64,000 nt of DNA, from assembly GCF_020360975.1 (NCBI RefSeq), contig NW_025408668.1, positions 6,882,001 to 6,946,000 on the forward strand. The letters run 5' to 3'. This DNA is from Hirsutella rhossiliensis. Lineage: Eukaryota > Ascomycota > Sordariomycetes > Hypocreales > Ophiocordycipitaceae. Positions 46,854-59,226 of the stretch are shown here, one piece after another. A model generated the notes under the pieces. The model was not told the origin of the DNA. It searched no databases and worked only from the letters and a program-made list of their open reading frames with translations. Position 1 is the stretch's first letter. Each line of letters starts with the position of its first letter. The position numbers and the translations under genes were made by a program.

Positions 46854-47670
46854 ATGAGGTCGTTAGGAGAGCGATTAAATCTCCTCCGGGAGGTAAATAC
46901 TGCCCCGCGCGCAACACACCGACGTCTTCAACGCTGACATGCTGTTTACTAGAGGGTAAAGGCTCCCCCTTCTCCCTCCCCCTTCTCGTCGAGCTTTCCT
47001 CTCACCATGGATCCTTGTAGCTCATCAACTTGCGATGCGGGCCCGGTGCGGCAATCCTCCCTCCCGAAGTGACGAGGATACACATGGACTTTGCGCTCAA
47101 GTTCAATGGCGGTCATATGGGGCCCAGGTGCGTCTCACTTCGACCCAAACCCCTCGACACTCGCCTCCTAGCCCGACTGACGGCGCTCGATGCAGGAAAT
47201 TCTGGCGCGAATGCCTCCCCCGGCTCAAGTTCCACAACCCAGCCATCCCCATGATTATCAACCGGCACGACCAAAACCAAAACCGTCCCGTCATGACCAT
47301 CTACATGCGCGACAATGCCAAACCCTTGTCCGACGACGCCGCGCCGCCTCAAGCTATCCAACCGCCCTCCTCCCGCACCAACCTCTCCAAGGCGCTGCCA
47401 GCAGGCCCGGACGAGCGCATCGTGCAAATCGACATGACGAAGCGAATGTCGACCGAGATTCTGCAGTTCTTCATCGCCGAGACTCGTGCCCAGGCGCTCC
47501 CAACCACCAAGGAGGACATCGCCGAGCTGCAGGCCATTGAGGCTCACAAGAAGCAGGCGGCCGTGGACCGTGAGCAGATGCGCCAGCTGAGAGCAGAGAT
47601 GAAGAAGGAGCAAGAGATGTTGAAGAGAGCCCGGGCGGCGGGCGGCATGGGAGAGGAAGAAGATGCTTAG
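46854..47670 (+). CDS. mitochondrial ribosomal protein, L51/S25/CI-B8 fold, probably mL61 (Mrp49)
   Basis: Three exons: 46854-46892 (13 codons), 47021-47127 and 47196-47670, giving 206 residues. The first exon reads MRSLGERLNLLRE. It joins across a 128-bp intron to LINLRCGPGAAILPPEV and then, across a GTGCGT...GCAG intron, to RKFWRECLPRLKFHNPAIPM, which is the thioredoxin-like CI-B8 core. Mitoribosomal mL61 is my best guess, based on the N-terminal LRKL-like helix and the RKFWR..LPRLK..NP signature; mL43 and mS25 share the fold. A charged, helical C-terminal extension (KKEQEMLKRARAAGG) is longer than in yeast. The tiny first exon is supported by frame and by the family N-terminus. Confidence 0.8.
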
Positions 47671-48003
47671 AGAGGGGGCGAGCCTTGTATAATATGCGTG
47701 GCATCCCCCGGGAGTTATGACACTGGGTGGAACGCGATGATGGTTGCAGACATGCATTGATGAACCTGCAGTTGGCAAGAATCCGTCGCCGACTTCGTCT
47801 TGTGTTATGTCATTAAAGCGCGAGAGTAAATCATGCCAGAACCGACATGACAAGGCCATGACCACACTTGCTGTGTCGCGCCTATGACCTTGCAATTGAG
47901 TCCTGCATACCATCAGGCATAGTAACCTTAATAATAGTCCCGTTGGCCCTAATTAATTAACTCCCAAGCTATGCCGCGCCTCATACTCGTTAACAGCGAT
48001 GCG
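47671..48003. other. convergent intergenic region
   Basis: Between the mitoribosomal gene (+) and HUL4 (-). Nothing seen. Confidence 0.5.
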
Positions 48004-51000
48004 CTACTTTAAGCCAAACCCCTCGCTCTCACGCACTGCCCTCCACAGCATGCCCTCGAGCCTCTCCTTCGATGCATACCGCCACAGCGACAGCAAGTTG
48101 AAGCAAGTCCTCGCAATCGGGAACCGGCCGCAGTCTTCACCGAGACAGGATATCTTGATTGTCAGCATGGCGGCGCCCATGGCAGGAATTCGGTCGCTGC
48201 CAGTGATGAACAAAAGCATCCTACGCTGGTCTGCTGGCGCTGCGCTCTGGAAAGTCTCCCAGAACCAGCCAACGATGGCTTCCGTTCCATCTGGCGTTCG
48301 GCTACCCCAGTTGTCATACTCGGCAACGGCTCTGAGAGCCTCAATGTCAAGTGGTGCGTCGGAGCCACGGACCAGGAGCTCGATTTCCTCGGGCCGGAAG
48401 AGCGAAAAGGCGTTCCCGCCGCACACGGTGTAAAATCCCCTTTTGAATGGCTCATACTGTCTTGCAACGGCTGTGTCGAGAACATGGCGAACGTAGAGAT
48501 CGACGTATTCTCGTCGATTGCTGTTAGTCACCGGCTTTCGCTCACCTCCAGGACAGAGCGGCACTTGGACCGTGGTGCCGTACCTCTCCATGTCAACCAT
48601 GAAGTCCAAGGAGAATGTAGGCTCCACATCCCCATCGTACTCGAGTAGCTGTCTCAGTCCTCGCGCTAGGCGTGGTTTGTACTCGGCCAAGTCATCCAAC
48701 GAGTATTTCATCGTAGGTCTGGGATGCGCAGACGGCCCTTGGCCATGAGTAGGAGCCGATGCTAGAAGCTTCCGGAATGCAAAAGGCGGGAGAGCAACGT
48801 CCAGGATGGTTGAGTTGTAGATGGCCAAGCCCATGACGACTCCCACGAGGAAGAACTGGTCCGAGGTCTCGAATGAGTTTGGGTTAAAGTAACAGTACTG
48901 AGAATCTTCGTCGTACAGGAACATGCCTGTTGCCAAGGTCAGTAAGTACATACGCCTAGGAGTAGCTCGGGGCACTGGACGAACCGTGATCAGGGTTGAA
49001 GACCTCCCGGACAAGGAGTAAGAACCATTCCTTCCGCAAGCCTCCCCCATCGATTCCTTCCTCTCCTCTAAAGGTTATCCGCAGTGCCTTTTTCACGTCT
49101 TCGCTGCCGCTCCCGATGACCTCGCTAACGGCCTTCAAGCTGTCGTCTACCAAACAGTCACGACGGACATCGAGGGCCAAGTACTGCTTGATGTTCCTCC
49201 GAGTCATGATGCTGTCAAAGAAAGCATCGCGTGCTTTGTTCTGCATCTGTCGCCGAGCGTCATACTCGAGGATCTTGGTCTTGGCCCAGATGCTCAAGAG
49301 AAACGGGTACTGGCAGAAACAAAACTTGGCCCTCTTTGATTCCCAGGACTCGAAATCGCCCACCAAATCGGCATTGTCAAGAACAAGGTTATAAAAGTCG
49401 CTGGTTGGTAGAAGCTGGCCGTTCGCGTGGACGCCGTCGCGGACAGCGGCAGTCTGTACTTCGCCCGAGTTTGGCAGCACGCCATCTCCGTGCCGCAAGC
49501 TCTGGAGGTTGTTGGCCGCGAACAGCAGGGCCAGGACACGCGCCGCGGCCTTGATTTGCCAGTCGTCGGCATATGCGATCTTCTTCTCCGACTCTTTCTG
49601 CTTCTTGGACGAGCCTGACCCGATTTCGTCGTGGAGATAGGCTCCGACAGACCTGCCAACTTGCATCTCCGGTATCAGGCCGGCAGTAATGTCCACGCGG
49701 GCAGGACGTGTCTTTACGCTTTGTCGCAGCAGGCGGTAAGTTAGAAACCCGGAAACTAGATCCTTTGCTCGGACAAAACGCGCGGTGTGGAGCTTTGCGA
49801 GCCAGCTTATCAGATGGTTGTGGCATTCTGTTGATGAGTTGGACAAGAGGCCGACAACACGCTTGATGATGCCCGAGTGCTGCCCAGACAAAAGTCCTGT
49901 CCTTGGCCTCGATGATTTCTCGGGAGACGAGTCCCTCCATGTGGGGGCACTCCCAGACTCGGGTTGCATCAATCCCTCGAAAGTCGCAAGGTCCGGGTGC
50001 AAGAGCGGGTTGTCCAGTATGACCAGGAGAAACCGAAGATGGACGGGGGCTGCGAGTGGTCGCCCGGGCCTCTTGAGCAGCTGCTCCGTAGCCTTGAGCA
50101 AGACCCGCTGCAGCTGGGTTTGCGCCCGAAGCAATTCTCCTTCCAGCGTCTCGAGATCTTTCTCGGCTGGCCGCACAAAGTCGGGATCCCGGGAGACCTC
50201 GTCATACATCTCGAACCACCCCTCCGCGGCATTGATGACGGACGAGTACCAATCACTCAATTCTTGCCAATTCAGATGAGGCGACTTGGGTGAGGTAGAG
50301 ACTTTGCCAGCGCTCTCAACTCGATATGCCGAAGGGGCGGTTGTCGCCGACGCGCCATCTTGTCCGCCCGTCCACCACGTGCCATTTTCGGCGAAGTCGC
50401 CGAGAAGCAGCATCTTGGGGTCCAACTCGGAGAGGAAATCGTCCCCTTGCGGACCTCCTCGCGGAGTCTCGACAGCTTTCGGAGGCTCGCGAGAGGGCAA
50501 AGGCTTCCGCCGGACCGAGAAGTCGCCCCCGTGGCGCGTGGGCTGGCGGGAGGAGGCCATGAACGAGGAGTTGACACAAGTAAAGGAACCGAAGCAGGCG
50601 ACAATGTAATCTGCCAATGGCTTAAATATCTTTTTGTATTCGTCCTTGCGGCCCGCCGACGGATCTCCGCGACGAGGACTTGTCTGGACTCTTGGAGCGG
50701 GTGGTTGCAGCAAAGGCCTTTCGGAGTGTGGTGATGAATAAGACCTCGAATTCATGTTGCCGGGGCGCGGTGGATGTGGACGTAATGTTGGCTCTTCATC
50801 GAACACGTACCTTGGTTCGTATGCCGGTGGACCATCGCTTGTCTGATGCCCGCTTTCATCCCATGCAGACCTGCCATATCCCCGGCCATCCGCAGTTGGG
50901 CGTAGCGGAGCACCGTAGGGCGGACGAGACGGATGGTCTGAACGAGCTTCGGAGTCCGGTTGGGACCGGGCGCAGAGCCTCCGGACGAGAAAGGAACGGA

Positions 51001-51647
51001 GACACTGTCTGATGAGCCATTTCGAGTGCTGAATGGAAATTGACTGGCCTGGAGAAAGAAATGAGATTCCGGTTCGTGGAGGGGAGTGTGGGCATCGTAC
51101 CTCTGCCACTGGTGTCCCTGCCTGCGTCACGCCTCCGACTCGAGGGTCTGCTGCTCTTGTAGCTCTCGCTTTCCACCGGGACAAGATCGTTGATGGTGGA
51201 GCAGATTGTGCATTTGAACACCTTGAGCTCCTTGGGCCACTTGACGAGCGAGGCACAGGTCATGCAGTGACCGGTCGAAAAGTCGTTGCTTCCCGACATA
51301 CCTCCTCTTGTGTGCCTTCGGGGGCTGTGCCCGGCCATGGGGCCTTGTTCGCACTCGGGCTCGAAGCTGGGGGGCGGAGCACGGCCGACAGAGTCGCGGC
51401 GCTTCTTCTTGGTGTTGAAGAGCGAGGGGAACGGGTTACTCATTGATCGTGCGTGCCGAGACCGAACGTCGCTCGACCTGGAGGGCTGGATGTCGGATTC
51501 GGAGGAGCCGGAGTCGGTGTGGGCGTCTTGGTTGGAAATCTCGACTCGTCCCAGGAGCGTCGTGGGCGTCAGGAGAGCATCGTTGTGGATGCGGGTGACG
51601 AGATCGTGTTGCTCATGGGTCGCGTTGCGAGGAGTCGGGGAAGCCAT
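48004..51647 (-). CDS. HUL4: HECT-type E3 ubiquitin ligase, Hul4-like
   Basis: Exons 51647-51101, 51048-48985 and 48926-48004, giving 1177 residues. Introns 51049-51100 and 48927-48984 both restore frame; the second joins FNPDHG to MFLYDEDSQYCYFNPNSFE, a standard HECT stretch. The N-terminal region is disordered but has a cysteine cluster (HCMTCASLVKWPKEL and CTICSTIND), probably a small zinc ribbon. The HECT domain covers about the last 370 residues, starting with RITFRGEEGIDGGGLRKEW. The catalytic cysteine lies in ARTCFNLLSLWRY, about 30 residues from the C-terminus. Yeast Hul4 acts in nuclear protein quality control; substrate here unknown. Confidence 0.92.
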
Positions 51648-52974
51648 TTCCGCCGATCAGAGGGGCGGGCGGTCGGACGCTCCTTCTGTGGCCAAAGGCG
51701 GAAGCTTCATCTGAGCAGCGGGCGTTGGGCGAAGACGGTAAGGCAGGCAAGCAGCAGCGTTTAGGCCTCGCCGCCACGGCCGCGTGCCGAGTGGAACGAC
51801 ACACGGGGTTGGGGGGCACACGGGGCTGGAGAGGCTGCGCCGAGGTGCAATCCAGAGCTGCGTTTGGGCGAGTGCATCGGAGCTGGGCGAGCTTCAAGTT
51901 GGTAGCGGGCACCAAGGAAAGACGCAATAAGCGGGCGATCAAGCAATCTCGGCGCTGACTCGCTTGGCAGTCGTCTGTGAGAGGGCTTGATTGCGCCCCC
52001 TGTGGCACGCGACAGCCAGAAACGGGCGACGACAAGAAGGCGAGGCGGCTGTTTGGTGCGGGAGGATGGATGGAAATGGACGGGGGAACACGGCAACCAG
52101 CGCGCGGATTCTCGGGCGACGCCACCGAGTCTCAGTGGACGTGGGTATTGTCTCTTCACCGCGCATCCATTTTTACTCATCATCTCATCCCAGCCCCCAA
52201 CGCATGACTCTGTATTTTGTCACGTCTATGCGCTCTTGTATATTGGTGGAGGACTACCCCATACAGCTCGCCGGCTTTGCTCTGCGGAAATACGCTGCTC
52301 TCGTGCGCGGACGGGCCACCAAGCGTCGGTGATGGCCTCCGCAGCGCCCTCCAAGGACATGCAGAAGAAGAGAGGCAGTTTGTGCACACAGACGAGACCC
52401 TGCTGGCTGCCAAGCCCCTCATCCCTCTTTGTGGGCTGTGCCTCGTCGCCCCATGGCAGCCTCCGGCGTCATCCCACAGCAAGCACGCCCGCCCGTCATG
52501 AATCTGCCATCTGCATAGCCGTTTCTACCATCTGCATAGCCGTTGCTCTCCCGGAAATACATGGGTGCCTGCAAACCCCTAAACGACCTTGACTGCGCCA
52601 ACTCCCGTGGCCTGATTGGGCTCGTTGCTGTGCCTACCTTGCCAAGCACGACTCGCTCGTGATGCTGCTCCTGAGTCGAGCTCCCTTGCGCCGTAATTGT
52701 GGGCCTGTCGCTTCTTGCCTCGTCGGTCCCGATTCATAAGCCTGGCGTGCTCTCTCCAGCTTCAGACAAGCCAGCACATGCTGACGTTGCACTGTATCGG
52801 CCACGTAGACGCCGACCGCATGTGGGAGAGGCAGGGACAATAAGTCGGAGCATATTGCTTGCCTCTCGTCCATTTCGTCAAATCCAAGTCTACTACGTAG
52901 TAATAATCTTCCATAGGCTTTCCCATCCTGCCTGCCCAGACAGACAAAGTCTACCCGACCCCTGTCCCCTCCAT
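51648..52974. other. intergenic region upstream of HUL4
   Basis: About 1.3 kb. It includes two copies of a 17-bp word (CCATCTGCATAGCCGTT at 52507-52523 and 52528-52544). No gene seen. Confidence 0.55.
52507..52544. repeat. short direct repeat, 2 x 17 bp
   Basis: CCATCTGCATAGCCGTT occurs twice with 4 bp between. Probably a local duplication of no known role. Confidence 0.8.
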
Positions 52975-54602
52975 CTAGTCGAAAACAATGGCGGCCTTGA
53001 TGGCGCTCTTGTCCTTGATGCTCTGGAGCGCCTTGCCGAAATCCTCGAGCTTGAATGTCTTGTTGACGATGCCCTTGGTCTTGACCTTGCCAGAATCGAG
53101 GTAATCGATGGTGGCAGCTGCACCAACATGTGTCAGTCTTGGAGCCCTGGTCTTAGCAGCCTCGTCTGCGAGCGAAATACGTACGGAACATGTATGTCTC
53201 GGAGAAGGAGCCAATAATGGTAATCTCGTCGCCAAAGATCTTGGCCGGGGGCCACGACACCTTGGCGGAGCTGGCGTATACGCTGCGCACACCATTCGTC
53301 AGCCTCTGTGCCACAGTTTGTCTACGACCCGAGCTTACCCGTAGACGACCAGGGTGCCGCCGCGACGGACGTAGTTGATGGCATCCTCAAGGATCTTGAC
53401 GGAGCCCGTGGCCTCGACGACTGTCGACATTTAGCATACAACCAGCAGCACGAGTAGGGCGCTACGGGCAACGGACCAATGTCGAAGCCGTACGGGTTGT
53501 CCTTCTTGAGCTGGGCAAACTGCGCATCGGGCTTCTCGCGCGAGAGCTCGATGTAGGTGTCGGCCGCGTCGAGGCTCTTGGCCAGCTCCATCTTGAGGCC
53601 CTTGGGGGCGGCAATGGTGACCTGGCAGCCGCCGTTTTGTCGCAGCAACTGGGCGAGCATCTTGCGAACACGGAGGGGCATCAGAGGCAATCTCTCGTCA
53701 AAATTTGCGGTGCAATCCGACGACTTACAAGACCAGTAGGGCCAGCCCCAAACATGAGGACGTGGGAGCCCAGCTTGGGCCGGATCTTCTCGAGGCCGTG
53801 GCAGGCGCAGGATGCGGGCTCGAGCAGCGTGGCATCAACCCAATCCAGGTTCTGGAACTTGAAGACCTTTGCGGCGGGATAGGCGCAGTACTCGGCGAAA
53901 CCTCCGTTCATGGTGACGCCATGGGCATTGAACTGGTCGCCGTCAGAGAGGGCGGCCTTGCAGCTCGGGGGGTGCGACGACGTACGTTCTCGCATAGCAG
54001 GGGCTGGCCACGGCGGCAGTAGAAGCACTCGTTGCAAAGCTCGCTGTTGTCGGCGGCGACACGGTCGCCAACCTTGAAGGCCTTGACGTCCTATCCCGTG
54101 GGGTTAGCATCGACCGTCTCGAGCCTTGAGCCAACCGAGCTTACCTTGCCAACGGCGGCGATCAGCCCGACCGTCTCATGGCCCGGGATCAGGGGGAACT
54201 TGGCAATGAATTCGCCCTCGTGGATGTGCTGTTACTCCCCCCCAACTTCGTTAACCAAGAGGAACTCGGCCGTCCGAGACAAGACGACATACCAAATCTG
54301 CGAGACTCGCCGTGTCAGTCCATCAAGCTTGTCACAATGCCTTGGTTGCACGTACCGGTACCACAGACGCCGCAGGCCTTGACCTGCACCAAGACGTCAT
54401 TATCGCGCAGCTCCGGTAGCGGAACCTTGACGATGGACCAATCCTCTGGCTTCTCATATCTGCGAGGAGAAGGGCACGGTTAATGACGAGCCAAGAGGTT
54501 TCATTCGTCGGCAGTTGGCGAACCCTGATGGCTCAACCTCAGACGTATAAGAGACCAGACAACGCACCGGAGAGCCTTCATTTCCTTGGGAAGGGACGCC
54601 AT
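52975..54602 (-). CDS. zinc-dependent polyol dehydrogenase (D-arabinitol/xylitol dehydrogenase type)
   Basis: Ten exons: 54602-54568, 54459-54356, 54297-54293 (5 nt), 54228-54145, 54090-53986, 53932-53729, 53660-53477, 53420-53339, 53282-53185 and 53117-52975; 347 residues. Catalytic zinc ligands are Cys44 in CGVCGTD and His65-Glu66 in PGHET. The structural zinc site is complete: C95-x2-C98-x2-C101-x7-C109. The Rossmann motif is [11 protein letters not shown]. The 5-nt exon supplies the D-L of GTDLHIHEGEF, so skipping it would break the active-site loop. Medium-chain dehydrogenases of this subgroup oxidise sugar alcohols such as D-arabinitol with NAD(P). Substrate is inferred from the general look only. 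No sugar-kinase or transporter gene is adjacent. Confidence 0.9.
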
Positions 54603-56186
54603 TTTGTCTATCGAGTCTTATTACTTGTCGTCTCTTGCCGTCGTTTATTTCGGAATGCTCGTCTAGTCTTTCTAGCAGTAGAGCTGGCGGTGCGAGAATC
54701 AAGGATGATGGAAGCGTTCAAAACCTGATTTGAGGCAAGTCAAGGTCAGCAATCCAACTCACCCGAAGAGACACAGATACTGGGATGAGAGAAGGGGGGG
54801 AGAGAGGAGGTAGGGGCGCTTACCTGGACAATAGCTCTCCACTGCCGAGGCTTGGAGCTCTGAGGAGAGGGGCGATATTTCTACCGGACCGCAGAGCGGA
54901 TCTGCATGCATCGACGCTCCAAGTATGGGGCCTTCTTGGGCTCGCGACAGCATTCTGCCCCGCCGGCCCGGTCTCGTGGATGCAACATTCGAACACACCA
55001 AGTATGAGTGTCCGCTTGTCTCAACCGGGGGGAACGAGCTGGCCGTTCGGAAGCCGCAAGGTATTCTATGGAGTATGGCTCTGTCAGTGGCCGACAGACT
55101 CTAGAGCCTCGTCACACAACAATGAAATCCATTCGTCCGTACCTTTCCCGACATCACTCGACTCCCCTTCATTCCATGCGAGGGGTTCCCACGAGTTGCT
55201 TGGCGGGGCCCAACTCGAGCGAGCGCCGGGCAGCGGCGGCGGTACCTTTGCAGCGGCAATTTGCGTACAAACAGTACTGGAGGTATACATTTCCAAGGCT
55301 CCTCGCCGCGCAACCCTCTTTCCATCCATGATTAGTCCGGGCTTACTTGCCTCGTCTTGTTCGAAGTGAGTCGATGCGTGTGCGTGCTGGGATTCAACGG
55401 AGCGTTGTACAGAGTAAGACCGGACCCCTTTCCCCTTTCCCCGACAGCTCCGCTTCCGGAACGCTCCCCGCGGCGTTCCCTGATGGGACACCGCTCTTTC
55501 AAAAATCATGCCGCAATAATTACCGCTGAGGCGTATTCCTCCGTCAATGTACATGTAACTGCTGTGACCCTGGTCTGCTCTATTCGCAGCACCAACGGCA
55601 TGGCAGTAGCAAGATCTCGCCTCGCCCCACCCTGGATTAATGGCAAAAGCAAGCTTCCTGGCGGCCGAGTCTCCTCTGTCCTCAACTACGAATGGCGATG
55701 CGAAGCATCCAGGGCAGACGTGTAAAGCTCAGAAACACTCTAACTCATGACTACCCGTCAAGAACGTCAAGCAAGCCCTTCTGCCAATGCTAAACAATCA
55801 CTTGCTTATCGCCGCACCCATCCGAGGCGAACAGACTCGTGCACGCGAATTGCCCAGTTGATCAAGTAATCGTCACCTCGGCTGACCGCATGGCTAAATG
55901 TGACCGAGAAACCCGCCATTCAACTTCGCTGGACGTTGGGCAGTAGCCCCCGTTACCGAAGTTGACAGCCTCACGTGTTGTCGAGCAAGTAGACTCCATG
56001 ATAAACATTGACCCTAATGCAAATCATTTCCGAGGATCTAACCTCCAGAACTCCCGCCATGATCCCCACTCAGCCGGTCTCACGAGCGGTTCTCATGGAA
56101 AGAATTGCCATCCGTTTGTAAGAGTACATGTCGGTGCCTTTTTCGCCATGCATCTCGATTGTGATAACCCAGGAAAACCGTGCCGC
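54603..56186. other. intergenic region
   Basis: About 1.6 kb between the dehydrogenase start and the eS10 stop, both minus strand. Open frames such as 54785-55369 show no motif or plausible splice partner. No gene called. Confidence 0.5.
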
Positions 56187-56800
56187 TTATGAGGGGGGAG
56201 CTCCGCGAGCACGGCCAAAGCCACCACGGCTGTGAACATCTGGTTAGCATCGCCGTGCCTTGCGAGTCTGACGCATGACCTAGACCGGGGTATTCTCACA
56301 ATTGAGGAGCAAACTCGCCCGGAGCACCGCCCTCCTTGCCATCGCCAGCATCCCGTCTTCGGTATCCGCCCTCGCGGTCGCCGCGGTCGCCACGGCCACG
56401 GCCAAACGGCCTGCGCTCACGCTCGCCCTCGCCGAGCATGCCACGGGGAGGGGCGTGCGACCGCTGCTGCTTGATGTGGGTGGCAGGAACGATCTCGGCG
56501 GGGAGGTGAAGCCATTCGCGGAGGTAGTCGAGACCCTCGGGGGTCAGCGTGTAGTAGTAGTATTGCCACGAGAACTGAGTCTTGACATAGCCCCGAGAGT
56601 TGAGAGACTGGCAGGCCTTGATGACGAAGAGGTTCTTGGTGTCGATGTCGGGGTGCTTGGGGAGGTTGAAGTCCTTCTGGGCCACGAGCACGCCCTCGCG
56701 GAAGAGGTACTGGCATTTGTCAGTCACCCAAGCCAAAATCTGCCCGCCGCCGTCCAAGTACCTCGTGGATCTTCTTGCGATCAGCCTTGGGAATCAACAT
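56187..56800 (-). CDS. RPS10: 40S ribosomal protein eS10
   Basis: Exons 56800-56762 (13 codons, [13 protein letters not shown]), 56709-56300 and 56229-56187 (43 nt, the C-terminal tail), with introns 56710-56761 and 56230-56299; 163 residues. The conserved winged-helix core runs [39 protein letters not shown] and [20 protein letters not shown], then the [13 protein letters not shown] segment. The RG-rich tail ([18 protein letters not shown]) finishes across the last splice as [13 protein letters not shown], the normal eS10 end. A component of the small cytosolic ribosomal subunit. Confidence 0.97.
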
Positions 56801-57150
56801 CGTCGCGGTTCGGCTGCTGTGGTCGATGTTGAAGATGGCAGTTTTGGCGGACGGCGTGCCAGTTCTCAAAATGGGTAACTTTTGTGGGCGGAAACCCTAC
56901 GAGAAAATCACCTAGCGAAGTGGGGTGGCTTGTGTGCTGTCCTGTGGGCGGCGCAGAGGAAGTCACGTGCAACATCTCCAGCCACGCAGTCTGGCACGTG
57001 AGGCTGGGTTTCTTCAGCCCCACCTTCGACTACTAAGCCAGGCAGTCCGTCATTCAGACTTCGCTACCAACTCTGTCCAAACAACCTCACTTCATCAGTC
57101 CGTGAATCCACGCGTTACGACGAAGACGTCCATCCGAGCTCACAAGAACA
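56801..57150. promoter_or_regulatory. divergent promoter region, RPS10 / SDE2
   Basis: 350 bp between the two start codons on opposite strands. No individual factor site assigned. Confidence 0.4.
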
Positions 57151-57996
57151 ATGACGCCTCAAAATCTCAACGTTCTCATTGCCACCTTTGGTGGCCTCGG
57201 GCTGCCGTCAACCCTTGTCTTGCCAGTCTCACCCACGACTACCGTCACGCAACTCCGCGAGGAACTCTACGAAAGACTTCCGTCCACCGACTCCAGGCTC
57301 GTCCTGACGACCATCTCCAACAGGCAGCTGCCAGAGCAGTCAGAGGTGCCCGTGTCATCATATCTCTCAACAAGCGACGATGAGTTTCTCTCGCTACGGC
57401 TTGCCGTCCCGCTATGCGGTGGCAAAGGTGGATTCGGTTCCCAGCTACGTGCTGCTGGTGGTCGCATGTCGTCACGAAAGAACCGAAATCAAGATGATCA
57501 CGGCTCAAGCCGTAACCTTGACGGACGACGACTACGTACGGTGAACGAAGCAAAAGCCTTAGCAGAATACCTAGCCATCAAACCAGACATGGAGCAGAAG
57601 GAGAAAGCAAAACGTCGACAGCGCTGGGAACAGATTGTTCAAGCGTCTGAGAAAAAGGAAGCCGAAATACGATCAGGCAGCAAAGGCCGAGTTGACGGCA
57701 AATGGGTCGAGGCCAAAGAGGAAAGCAACGAAAAAACGCGTGATGCCGTTTTGGCCGCAATGAAGTCCGGCAACTACAGAGACAATCTCAGCACCTCCAA
57801 CGGCTCTACATCTACCGAACAAAGCCACAGTTCAAATGCGTCTGACGAAGAGAAGTCAAGTTCCAAAGAATCCTCGCCCTCACGCGAACCAGACAAGGCC
57901 ACAACGGGGAAGCCCAGGACGTTTTTCGGGTTTGACGAGGATGACGAGTTTATGAGCTCGGAAGACGAGGATGCTGGTCCACAGGCGCAGGCATGA
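57151..57996 (+). CDS. SDE2: Sde2, ubiquitin-fold splicing regulator
   Basis: Single exon, 281 residues. The first about 90 residues form a divergent ubiquitin fold ending in [12 protein letters not shown]. In fission yeast Sde2, deubiquitinases cut after this Gly-Gly so the part starting at Lys enters the spliceosome and promotes splicing of selected introns. Here the cut would fall between Gly91 and Lys92. The downstream block [20 protein letters not shown] and the [14 protein letters not shown] motif are conserved Sde2 features. The C-terminal half is Ser/Glu/Asp-rich with an [10 protein letters not shown] acidic end. All key residues for processing are intact. Confidence 0.93.
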   Translation: MTPQNLNVLIATFGGLGLPSTLVLPVSPTTTVTQLREELYERLPSTDSRLVLTTISNRQLPEQSEVPVSSYLSTSDDEFLSLRLAVPLCGGKGGFGSQLRAAGGRMSSRKNRNQDDHGSSRNLDGRRLRTVNEAKALAEYLAIKPDMEQKEKAKRRQRWEQIVQASEKKEAEIRSGSKGRVDGKWVEAKEESNEKTRDAVLAAMKSGNYRDNLSTSNGSTSTEQSHSSNASDEEKSSSKESSPSREPDKATTGKPRTFFGFDEDDEFMSSEDEDAGPQAQA

Positions 57997-58345
57997 CGGA
58001 ACTTGGTGCAGAGGAAGTGGTCATGAGAACACTTGAGTCTCATTACTCTACTGTGGGCAGAATTTGTGCATATGGCGTCTGGTTTGGCAAGGGAGCGCGT
58101 CTTGTTTCTGGGTCTATGATACCGGCGATCTCCAATTTGCGGGAATCGCAAGCCACACGCAAGCATTGTATTTATACAAGAGTACGATGTCAAGAATTTG
58201 AAAGTCGTTCTACTTCCAATTCTCCTACAGCGATTGATTACTGACATGCGCGTAACACAATGGCAGGCAGCTGAGTTGACGTCCTTGTTGTCTATACCTA
58301 TCCCCGTGCACCTTGGAATATGACGCAGTCCCCAAGACCAGCCGT
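57997..58345. other. convergent intergenic region
   Basis: Between SDE2 (+) and COX12 (-). Nothing seen. Confidence 0.5.
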
Positions 58346-58891
58346 TCAAGCGTCCAGTTTCACGGGAAAGTTTCCGGCTTCTATCATGGAGGGTTAGCGC
58401 CAATTGACGTGCAAGGTCGGTCGACTCTACCTCGCTGTTCGTCCCATCGGCTGGACCATCCCGAGGGGCACAGGGATCGGTATGCGAGCCAGAACTATGG
58501 GGCTATTAGCGCCCATAACAGATATCGAGCCTGAATCTCCTCCTTCGGCCTGTCGTCGTACCTGGCGGCAGGGCGCAAAGTCCTCTCCCTTGGCGAGGAT
58601 GCACTTGTGGTAGTCGACATAGTTCTGCCAGCAGTGCTTGGTCTGGTTCATGTTCGGAAAGCGGGCATCGGTGCCTGTGTGACGCTGGCTCAGTCTCTGA
58701 GGCGAATCGTCGGCGCGATTGGGTTGTTCGCGTCGCTGTACAGTGGTTCATTGATTGAAGGCGGGCTTACCGGCTGCGGTGCTGTTAGCCTCGGGTCGCG
58801 ATCGGGTGATTTTTGGGGAGGCATCAAGGAGCGTACCAGTCACAAACTTGAAGGGCTTGGAAACAAGCTCTTGCGGGTCCTCTTCAGCCAT
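58346..58891 (-). CDS. COX12: cytochrome c oxidase subunit Cox12 (COX6B)
   Basis: Four exons: 58891-58837, 58674-58562, 58494-58431 and 58380-58346; 88 residues. The first intron is 162 bp, the longest modelled here. The protein has the twin C-x9-C/C-x10-C pattern: C in [13 protein letters not shown], then FAPCRQ joined by splicing to [10 protein letters not shown]. These form two disulfides after Mia40-dependent import into the intermembrane space. The last exon adds [10 protein letters not shown]. Cox12 sits on the intermembrane face of complex IV and helps in copper-site assembly. Confidence 0.95.
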
Positions 58892-59226
58892 CTTGCAGGA
58901 TCTCGAGCGCGTTCGGGGAGCGGGTTGCGGAGTTGGTCGTCGACGGGAGCGCGCGCGAGGAGGTGAGGTTGAATCGTTGACGAACCGTAAACGCAGGCTG
59001 TAGCTCGGATCACCTGTTCTGGGCATGGCGGTACGTAGAATGTGTATGCCTGAGGCCGACGGACCAATTATATAAGCCGGGTACCCACCCCACGCCTAGT
59101 GGGCCGATGAGGCGACGGCGCCATGAGAGCTTCGGCCTCCAAACACCTCCTCCAACGAGCTACGACTCCCAATCGCATCGCCGCCTTTGCCAAGCACCCT
59201 TGCCTGACCCTCTCCGCTCTCCCACA
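58892..59226. promoter_or_regulatory. divergent promoter, COX12 / MLRQ-type gene, with CCAAT and TATA
   Basis: 335 bp between start codons. GGACCAATTATATAAGCC at about 59061-59078 gives a CCAAT box (59064-59068) directly beside TATATAA (59069-59075) on the + strand, about 150 bp before the MLRQ start. CCAAT boxes are Hap-complex targets and respiratory genes are classic Hap targets, so co-regulation is plausible. Confidence 0.5.

Noticed and set aside
54785..55369. 194-codon plus-strand open frame in the gap before RPS10
   Set aside because: Low-complexity, no motif, no promoter or intron logic.
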